Shown: piece by piece, positions 11,681 to 17,125 of the stretch
Layout: each line of letters starts with the position of its first letter
Position numbering within the stretch: the first letter of the stretch is position 1
Assembly: GCA_021846605.1 (NCBI GenBank)
Contig: JAJZWQ010000052.1
Location: 1 to 17,125, forward strand
Reading direction: 5' to 3'
From: Bacillota bacterium
GTDB lineage: Bacteria; Bacillota_E; RBS10-35; JAJYVN01
Length of the DNA stretch: 17,125 nucleotides
Notes under the pieces: generated by a model
Told to the model about the DNA's origin: nothing
The model's database searches: none
What the model saw: only the letters and a program-made list of their open reading frames with translations
Made by a program: the position numbers and the translations under genes

Positions 11681-13294
11681 GTGGCGCCGACGACGCCGCA
11701 GAACCAGGGGGACGTGGTGGCCTCGGTGCGCACGCAGTGGAGCGCTCTGCACCCGGGACAGCGCCGCACCGTGCTGCTGGCGGGCGGGGTCGTCCTGACG
11801 ACGGTGCTGGTGTGGGCCGCCCTGGCGGCGCGCGGACCGACGATGGCCCCCCTGTACACCAACCTGTCCCTGCAGGACGGGGCGGCCATCGTCACCCAGC
11901 TCACCCAGAGCAAGGTGCCGTACAAGCTGGCGAACAACGGCTCGACGATCCTTGTGCCCCAGTCGGAGGTGGACCAACTCCGGCTGCAGCTGGCAGGCAA
12001 GGGGCTCCCCAGCCACGGGTCGGTCGGCCTGAGCAGCGTGCTCAACCTCCCGTTCGGCGCGACCAGTTTCACCCGCCAGGTCGCCTACCAGGACGCCCTG
12101 CAGGGCGAGTTGGAACAGACCATCGACGACATCCAGGGCGTCACCTCCAGCCGGGTGCAGATCGTCATCCCGCAGACTTCGGCGTTCGCCACCGCGACGG
12201 CGCCGGCGACGGCCTCGGTGCTGCTCAACCTGCAGCCCGGCGCGCAGCTCTCCTCCAACCAGGTGCAGGGCGTCGTGCGGCTGGTGGCGGCCAGCGTCCA
12301 GGGACTGTCGAGCAAGAACGTCACGGTCGTCAACCAGGCCGGACAGATCCTGTGGTCCCAGGGGATCGCCGGCGGCAGTGGGACGGGGACGGTGCAGGCC
12401 GGCGCCAGCCAGGCCTCCCAGGACCTCGCCGTGACGCAAACCTTCGATCAGCAGTTGCAGGACCAACTGCAGCAGATGCTCGGCCAGGTCTTCGGACCCG
12501 GGAACGTCGTCACCCATGTGCAGGCGACCCTCTCCTTCAACAAGGGGACGGTCAACGCCGTCACCTACACGCCGCAGAAGAACGGCCGTGGTGTGGTGCA
12601 GAAGCTGCAGGAGCTCAAGCAGTCCCTGACCGGCGGGGCGAGCGTGGGGGGGGTCACCGGGACCGCCTCCAACAGCTTCCCCACGTACACCAGCACGACC
12701 GGGACCGGTAAGAGCGGGACATCGAGCAGCCAGCAACTGACCGAGGACTTCGTGATCAACCACCAGACCACCACGACCGTGACCGCCCCCGGGTCGGTCT
12801 CCCAGCTCTCGGTCGCGGTGGTGGTGAACGGCACGCTGACACCCACCCAGCAGCAGTTGGTCACCTCCACGGTCCAGGCGGCCGTCGGATACAACGCGAC
12901 GCAGAAGGACCAGATCACGGTGGTCGGGATGCCGTTCAACAACAGCGTCGTCAAGACCCTCAAGGGCCAGCCCGGACCGCTGCCGCTGGGGGTGCCGCGC
13001 CGTCTGGTCTACGAGGGGGGGGCCGTGGCCGCCGCGCTGGTTGCCGGGCTGCTGGTCCTTCTGGCCATGCGCCGCTCGGCGCCGGCCAGCGCCGGCCCGG
13101 CCGGCGAACCCGCGCTGGCGGCGGCTGGCGCGCGGGGGGCGGTCGCGGCGGCCGCCGAGGACGGCGACGACGATCCCCTGACCGCGCTGCTCTCCGGGGC
13201 GCGCCGCTCGCGCGAGCGGCTGCAGGGATCCCTCCGGCAGCAGCCCGAGGACGTGGCCCGCGTCGTACGGGTCTGGCTCAACCAGGACGAGTAG
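11681..13294 (+). CDS. fliF: Flagellar MS-ring protein FliF
   Basis: The 537-residue inner-membrane protein forms the MS ring on which rotor and export gate assemble. A first membrane segment lies at about 30-50 (VLLAGGVVLTTVLVWAALAA). YscJ/FliF ring-building domains follow (MAPLYTNLSLQDGAAI, RVQIVIPQ and later). A Ser/Thr/Gln-rich periplasmic stretch comes next, then a second membrane segment at about 447-464. The cytoplasmic tail ends EDVARVVRVWLNQDE, the conserved FliG-binding helix. The GTG at 11681 has AAGGGGG 7 bases upstream; an in-frame ATG at 11597 would add residues without family similarity. There is a 150-base gap after fliE, the only sizeable gap in the operon. fliG begins 3 bases after its stop. 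Confidence 0.94.
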   Translation: MAPTTPQNQGDVVASVRTQWSALHPGQRRTVLLAGGVVLTTVLVWAALAARGPTMAPLYTNLSLQDGAAIVTQLTQSKVPYKLANNGSTILVPQSEVDQLRLQLAGKGLPSHGSVGLSSVLNLPFGATSFTRQVAYQDALQGELEQTIDDIQGVTSSRVQIVIPQTSAFATATAPATASVLLNLQPGAQLSSNQVQGVVRLVAASVQGLSSKNVTVVNQAGQILWSQGIAGGSGTGTVQAGASQASQDLAVTQTFDQQLQDQLQQMLGQVFGPGNVVTHVQATLSFNKGTVNAVTYTPQKNGRGVVQKLQELKQSLTGGASVGGVTGTASNSFPTYTSTTGTGKSGTSSSQQLTEDFVINHQTTTTVTAPGSVSQLSVAVVVNGTLTPTQQQLVTSTVQAAVGYNATQKDQITVVGMPFNNSVVKTLKGQPGPLPLGVPRRLVYEGGAVAAALVAGLLVLLAMRRSAPASAGPAGEPALAAAGARGAVAAAAEDGDDDPLTALLSGARRSRERLQGSLRQQPEDVARVVRVWLNQDE

Positions 13295-13297
13295 GGG

Positions 13298-14347
13298 GTG
13301 ACGGTGTTGGCCCTGCACACGCCCGACGGGCAACGCGAGTCCGACTCCGGCGCCAACGGCCGGGACAAGGCCGCGATCCTCCTGGTGACCCTGGGCGAGG
13401 AGTTTGCAGCGGAGGTGTACCGCCACCTCAACCCGGCCGAGATCGAGCAGATCACCCTGCACATCGCCGGGCTGCGCACCGTCGACACCCAGCAGCAGCA
13501 ATCGGTCCTGCAGGAGTGCCGCCAGATGCTGGTCGCGCACGAGTACATCGAGCGCGGCGGGATCGATTACGCCCGCGGGGTGCTGTACAAGGCGCTGGGG
13601 GAGCAGCAGGCAGAGGATGTCATCGGCCGGCTGACCTCCACCCTGCTGGTCCGGCCCTTCGAGTTCGCCCGCCGCAGCGACCCGGCCCAGATCCTCACCT
13701 TCCTCCAGGGCGAGCACCCGCAGACGATCGCCCTGGTGCTGGCCTACCTCCACCCCGAGCAGGCGGCCACGGTGCTGGGGGCCCTGGACCCCGACCGTCA
13801 GATCGACGTGGTGCGGCGCCTGGCGCTGATGGACTCCACCTCCCCGGAGATCGTCAAGGAGGTGGAGCGCATCCTGGAGCGCCGCTTCACCACCGTGGCC
13901 AGCGGCGGCCAATCCCGCGCCGGGGGCGTGGAACTGGCCGTGCAGGTCCTCAACCGCGCGGACCGCGCCAGCGAGAAGCGCATCCTCCTGGCCTTGGAGA
14001 CCAACGATCCGGAACTCGCGCAGGAGCTGCGCCGCCGCATGTTCGTCTTCGAGGACGTCCTCAGCCTCGACGACCGCTCGTTGCAGCGTGCCCTGCGCGA
14101 TATGGACCTCAGCTCGGACATGCCCCTGGCCCTCAAGGCCGCCAGCGCCGAGGTCAAGGCCAAAATCCTGCGCAACGTCAGCCACCGCCAGGGGGAGGGC
14201 CTGGAAGAGGCGCTCTCGCTGTTGGGACCCGTGCGCCTGCGCGAGGTGGAAGAGGCGCAGCAGCGCATCGTGGGCGTTATCCGGCGCCTGGAGGACGAGG
14301 GAGAGATCGTGGTGGCGCGGGGTGGGTCGGATGAACTTGTCGTCTGA
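13298..14347 (+). CDS. fliG: Flagellar motor switch protein FliG
   Basis: The 349-residue rotor protein couples stator force to rotation and binds FliF, FliM and MotA. The N-terminal domain has KAAILLVTLGEEFAAEVY and HLNPAEIEQIT. The middle domain has the EHPQ motif (139-142) followed by TIALVLAYLHPEQAA. The C-terminal motor domain starts near MFVFEDVL (from residue 248), with the charged helix LDDRSLQRALRDMD that faces MotA. The GTG at 13298 is 3 bases after the fliF stop. A GTG at 13304 is equally possible, preceded by GGGGG at about 13294-13298. The fliH ATG lies 17 bases inside its 3' end, indicating coupling. Confidence 0.95.
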   Translation: MTVLALHTPDGQRESDSGANGRDKAAILLVTLGEEFAAEVYRHLNPAEIEQITLHIAGLRTVDTQQQQSVLQECRQMLVAHEYIERGGIDYARGVLYKALGEQQAEDVIGRLTSTLLVRPFEFARRSDPAQILTFLQGEHPQTIALVLAYLHPEQAATVLGALDPDRQIDVVRRLALMDSTSPEIVKEVERILERRFTTVASGGQSRAGGVELAVQVLNRADRASEKRILLALETNDPELAQELRRRMFVFEDVLSLDDRSLQRALRDMDLSSDMPLALKAASAEVKAKILRNVSHRQGEGLEEALSLLGPVRLREVEEAQQRIVGVIRRLEDEGEIVVARGGSDELVV

Positions 14348-14981
14348 GGCGTCCCGGCCGCTGCGGCCGCTGACCTGGGCCCCGCTGGCCCGTTCCCCGG
14401 GCGCCGGCGCGGCGGCGCCCGAGAACCCGGCGGAGATCCTCGACGCCGCCCGGCGCCAGGCCGAGGAGATCGTCGCCGCCGCGCAGTCCCGCGCGCATGC
14501 GGACGCCGCGCGCATCGCCGACGAGGCCCGGGAGCGCGGGGCGGCCGAGGGGCGGGCCCGCGGCGAGGCGGAGGCCGCCGCGCTACGCGCCCAGGCGCAG
14601 GCGGTCCTCGCCCGAGCCCGCGCCGAGCGCCGCCGCATCCTGGCCGGGCTCACGCGGGATGTGGCCCATCTGGCGCTGGCGGTGGCCGGACGCGTACTGG
14701 AGGGGGATCCGGGCGTCCAGACCGACGCGGTGGTGGCCCTGGCCGCGCGCCTCACCCGCCGCCTGGAGAGCCCGGCGACCATCCGGGTCCACCCCTCGCT
14801 GGCGCCGGTGCTCGAGGCGGAGGTCACCGGCAGCCGCCAGGACATCCGCATCCGTCCGGACGCCACCGTGGCCCCGGGCGGCCTGATCCTGGAGAACGAC
14901 GACGGGTTGGTGGACGGAACGCTCGCCGAGCGGCTGCGCCGTGTGGCCGCCGCGATCGGGGGGGAGGACGCCCATGGCTGA
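14331..14981 (+). CDS. fliH: Flagellar export ATPase regulator FliH
   Basis: The 216-residue product is the peripheral stalk and negative regulator of FliI. A Pro/Ala-rich N-terminus leads to a long Ala/Arg/Glu-rich coiled coil (about 38-105) with repeated AAxxRAxAxA patterns. These resemble the helical repeats known in FliH. The C-terminal domain (110-216) has the expected DVAHLALAVAGRVLEGD and RPDATVAPGGLILENDDG, similar to ATP-synthase subunit delta/V-ATPase E relatives. The ATG at 14331 overlaps the fliG end by 17 bases, and its own stop overlaps the fliI start by 8 bases. Confidence 0.88.
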   Translation: MNLSSEASRPLRPLTWAPLARSPGAGAAAPENPAEILDAARRQAEEIVAAAQSRAHADAARIADEARERGAAEGRARGEAEAAALRAQAQAVLARARAERRRILAGLTRDVAHLALAVAGRVLEGDPGVQTDAVVALAARLTRRLESPATIRVHPSLAPVLEAEVTGSRQDIRIRPDATVAPGGLILENDDGLVDGTLAERLRRVAAAIGGEDAHG

Positions 14982-16428
14982 CCGCGGCACCCGCGCCTAT
15001 CCCCACGTCCGCCGCGGGCCCCGCCGCCTGCGCGGCTGCGCCCGGCTGGCCCGCCCGGACGCCGCCAGCGTGCGCCAGACCTGTGGGCGCGTGCGCGCGG
15101 CCATGGCCGGCTGGCGCCGGGCGATCGTCGGCGTGGACCCCGTGGCCCGCCGCGGACGCGTGCAGGACATGGTGGGGCTGGTCATCGAGGCGGTCGGACC
15201 CGCGGTGGAGGTCGGCGAGTTGCTGGAGATCGACCAGCCGCACGGACGCACCGCCGCCAGCGGCCCGCTGCTGGCCGAGGCTGTGGGGTTCCGGGGGCGG
15301 CGGGTGCTGTTGATGCCCCTGCAGGGGGTGGGTGGTCTCTCTCCCGGGACCACGGTCACGGCCACCGGACACCGGCTGGCGGTGGCCTGCGGAGACGGCC
15401 TGCTGGGCCGCGTGCTGGACGGCCTCGGCCGGCCGGTGGACGGGCGGGGCCCGGTGGCCGCCGATCGCTGGCGGGACGCGGAGGCCGACCCGCCCCCGCC
15501 CCTGGACCGCCGTCCCATCGACGAACCGCTGCCGGTGGGGGTGCGGGCCATCGACGGACTGCTGACCTGCGGCCGGGGCCAGCGGCTGGGCATCTTCGCC
15601 GGCAGTGGGGTGGGCAAGAGCACGCTGCTGGGCATGCTCTGCCGGCACACCGCGGCCGACGTGGTCGTGGTCGCCCTGGTGGGGGAGCGCGGCCGCGAGG
15701 TGCGCGAGTTCTTGGACATCGACCTGGGGGCGGAGGCGCATCCCAAGACGGTGGTCGTGGTGGCGACCTCCGACCAGCCCCCGGTCGTCCGGCTCAAGGC
15801 CGCGCTGGTGGCCACCACCGTCGCCGAACACTTCCGGGACCGCGGACTGGACGTCCTGTTGGTGATGGACTCGCTCACGCGCTACGCCCAGGCGATGCGC
15901 GAGGTCGGGCTGGCCAGCGGCGAGCCGGCGACCACCCGCGGGTACACCCCCTCCGTGTTCGCGGCGCTGCCCCGCCTGTTGGAGCGGAGCGGGCGGGGCG
16001 CCCGGGGCAGCATCACGGGCCTGTACACGGTCCTGGTCGAGGGCGACGACATGAACGAACCGGTGGCCGACGCCGTTCGGGGCCTGTTGGACGGGCACAT
16101 CGTCCTGTCTCGTCAGTTGGCCGCCAAGGGTCACTATCCGGCCATCGACGTGCTCCAGAGCATTAGCCGCCTGGCGGGCCGCCTGGTGGAGCCCGAGCAC
16201 GCCGCGGCCGCGCAGCGCGTGCGGGAACTGTTGGCCGTGTACCACCAGGCGGAGGACCTCATCGACGTCGGGGCCTACCGGTCCGGGACGACACCGGCCA
16301 TCGACGCGGCGCTGCGCTGGATCGAGCCCATCTGGGGCTTCTTGCGGCAGGCGCGCCAGGAGCGCAGCGGCTGGGATGCGACCAGCGGCCAGTTGCAGGC
16401 ACTCGGCGTGGCGGACGGCCAGCCCTAG
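14974..16428 (+). CDS. fliI: Flagellar export ATPase FliI
   Basis: The 484-residue product is the F1-beta-like ATPase that powers unloading of flagellar export substrates. RRGRVQDMVGLVIEA (from about 59) is the usual N-terminal beta-barrel entry. The Walker A motif GSGVGKST is at 210-217, VGERGREVREF follows, and Walker B VLLVMDSLTRYAQA ends its strand at Asp299. YTVLVEGDDMNEPVAD and DGHIVLSRQLA are strong FliI/YscN family signatures. The ATG at 14974 follows a strong purine site (about 14958-14968). The first 35 or so residues are an Arg-rich addition compared with ordinary FliI proteins. An internal ATG at 15103 would give a usual-length protein but has no visible ribosome-binding site. Confidence 0.95.
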   Translation: MADRGTRAYPHVRRGPRRLRGCARLARPDAASVRQTCGRVRAAMAGWRRAIVGVDPVARRGRVQDMVGLVIEAVGPAVEVGELLEIDQPHGRTAASGPLLAEAVGFRGRRVLLMPLQGVGGLSPGTTVTATGHRLAVACGDGLLGRVLDGLGRPVDGRGPVAADRWRDAEADPPPPLDRRPIDEPLPVGVRAIDGLLTCGRGQRLGIFAGSGVGKSTLLGMLCRHTAADVVVVALVGERGREVREFLDIDLGAEAHPKTVVVVATSDQPPVVRLKAALVATTVAEHFRDRGLDVLLVMDSLTRYAQAMREVGLASGEPATTRGYTPSVFAALPRLLERSGRGARGSITGLYTVLVEGDDMNEPVADAVRGLLDGHIVLSRQLAAKGHYPAIDVLQSISRLAGRLVEPEHAAAAQRVRELLAVYHQAEDLIDVGAYRSGTTPAIDAALRWIEPIWGFLRQARQERSGWDATSGQLQALGVADGQP

Positions 16429-16453
16429 ACGGGGCGGCGGGGAGGGATCGCGG

Positions 16454-16897
16454 GTGCGGGCCTTCAGCTTCCGACTGGAACGGTTGCGGGGATTGGCGGA
16501 AGGACAGCGCCGCATGCGCGCCCAGGAACTGGGGCAGGCGCAGGCGGCGGCCAGTAGCGCGCGCGGGGAACTCGACCGCCGGGCGGAGGCCCGCCGGGCG
16601 CAACTGGAGGCGGGGCGGGAGGGCGGTGCGGCGGGTCCCCTGGACCTCGACCAGTGGAGTGCCGGCCAGGCCGCCTACCAGACCCTCCGGGGGCGTGAAT
16701 CCGACGCCGCCCGTGACCTGCAGGTCGCCGAGGCCGAGGTGGAGACCGCCCGGGGTGCCTACCTCACGGCACGGAACTCGGGCCGCACGCTTGATGCGGT
16801 GCGGGTACGCCGGCTGGGCGAATGGGCACGCGACACCGCCCGCTCCGAGCAGGCCGCCCTGGACGAGAGCAGTTCCCGCAGGGGGGGAGCGCGGTGA
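16454..16897 (+). CDS. fliJ: Flagellar export chaperone FliJ
   Basis: The 147-residue product is a small coiled-coil protein that inserts into the FliI hexamer like the gamma subunit of ATP synthases and escorts chaperones. It starts FSFRLERLRGLAEGQRR, the classic FliJ opening (F-x-L-x-x-L). It then continues almost entirely as Ala/Glu/Arg/Gln-rich helix with heptad spacing, the expected antiparallel coiled coil. The GTG at 16454 is preceded by GGGGAGGGA at about 16438-16446. The position directly after fliI supports the call more than sequence identity, which is low in this family. The next gene starts in a GTGA overlap with its stop. Confidence 0.85.
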   Translation: MRAFSFRLERLRGLAEGQRRMRAQELGQAQAAASSARGELDRRAEARRAQLEAGREGGAAGPLDLDQWSAGQAAYQTLRGRESDAARDLQVAEAEVETARGAYLTARNSGRTLDAVRVRRLGEWARDTARSEQAALDESSSRRGGAR

Positions 16898-17125
16898 ACA
16901 CGGGCGCGGTGGGCCCCGCCGCCGAGCACGCGGGGGCGGTCGCCACCGCCCAGGGCGCCGGGAAGGAAGGCGCGCCGGCCGGGGCGTTCACGACCGTTCT
17001 GGCCGCGGTCAGCCAACGCGTGCGCGGGGGGACCCAGACCACCGACCACGCCGCGGGGGGCACGGCGCACGGAGCTTCCCGGCGCGTGCGGCGCCCGGCC
17101 GCTTCCTCCACGACCGCGGGCACCC
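16894..17125 (+). CDS. fliK: Probable flagellar hook-length control protein FliK, N-terminal part
   Basis: A GTG at 16894 overlaps the fliJ stop (GTGA) and follows a G-rich ribosome-binding site at 16881-16889. The frame stays open for 77 codons to the window edge. The visible part is Ala/Gly/Thr-rich and low-complexity, typical of the secreted, flexible N-terminal region of FliK. The segment GAFTTVLAAVSQRV resembles the F-x-x-x-L start that many FliK proteins carry. The conserved C-terminal domain lies outside the window. The identification rests mainly on position after fliJ, where fliK (sometimes preceded by a small MgtE-like gene, ylxF) is usual in Bacillota. Confidence 0.6.
   Translation, partial: MNTGAVGPAAEHAGAVATAQGAGKEGAPAGAFTTVLAAVSQRVRGGTQTTDHAAGGTAHGASRRVRRPAASSTTAGT

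Noticed and set aside
11165..14866. Very long minus-strand open frame (over 1200 codons) opposite fliF-fliG-fliH
   Set aside because: It mirrors confidently identified flagellar genes on the plus strand. Its translation is His/Gly/Arg/Gln-rich without recognisable motifs, as expected for the antisense of GC-rich genes.
14824..16515. Long minus-strand open frame opposite fliI
   Set aside because: It is antisense to a clear FliI with intact Walker motifs, and its composition is that of a shadow frame.
1..17125. CRISPR array, tRNA or rRNA genes
   Set aside because: I saw no regularly spaced direct repeats and no cloverleaf or rRNA-like segments on either strand.

Overview
This is a high-GC bacterial window. 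It carries a run of flagellar genes at the right, the neighbouring topA-xerC pair in the middle, and an accessory region with mobile-element debris at the left. The order topA, xerC, then flgB-flgC-fliE-fliF-fliG-fliH-fliI-fliJ-fliK is the arrangement known from Bacillota (Firmicutes), where trmFO, hslVU and codY often sit in between. Here those genes are missing, and a reverse-strand mrp/apbC gene occupies the gap instead. Strong GC bias, frequent GTG starts and Asp-box lipoproteins suggest a high-GC Bacillota lineage (Sulfobacillus-, Thermaerobacter- or Symbiobacterium-like). That placement is an inference; no rRNA marker is present.

Left region, 1-2390: the 5' end of an IS4-type transposase gene runs off the left edge on the minus strand. 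It is followed by a decayed Asp-box (BNR) lipoprotein gene with in-frame stops, then an intact paralogue with seven Asp boxes. After that comes a frame-broken stretch that looks like a transposase N-terminus. This part looks like a duplication and insertion zone.

Middle region, 2391-8958: a good sigma-A type promoter (2317-2345) leads into a same-strand series. It holds a divergent class I HMG-CoA-reductase-like enzyme, an R2-like dimetal (ferritin-fold) oxidase, a Cof-type HAD phosphatase that overlaps the oxidase stop codon, topoisomerase I and the tyrosine recombinase XerC. No other mevalonate-pathway gene is visible. The reductase/oxidase pair is therefore either an orphan or part of an uncharacterised pathway.

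Control region, 8955-10394: mrp (minus) converges on xerC and diverges from the flagellar operon. Each side of the divergent intergenic region has its own promoter. The flagellar transcript begins with a clear GEMM-I cyclic-di-GMP riboswitch aptamer (about 10219-10307). Next come a U-rich hairpin and an 11-bp helix that buries the flgB ribosome-binding site. The aptamer's 3' strand can pair with the anti-Shine-Dalgarno strand of that helix, so a c-di-GMP-controlled translation switch for the whole flagellar operon can be drawn from the sequence.

Right region, 10394-17125: flgB, flgC and fliE encode proximal rod and rod-junction proteins. fliF encodes the MS ring and fliG the rotor switch. fliH, fliI and fliJ encode the export ATPase complex. 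The start of a probable fliK (hook-length control) is cut by the window end. Genes are tightly packed or overlapping except for a 150-bp fliE-fliF gap, consistent with one long operon.
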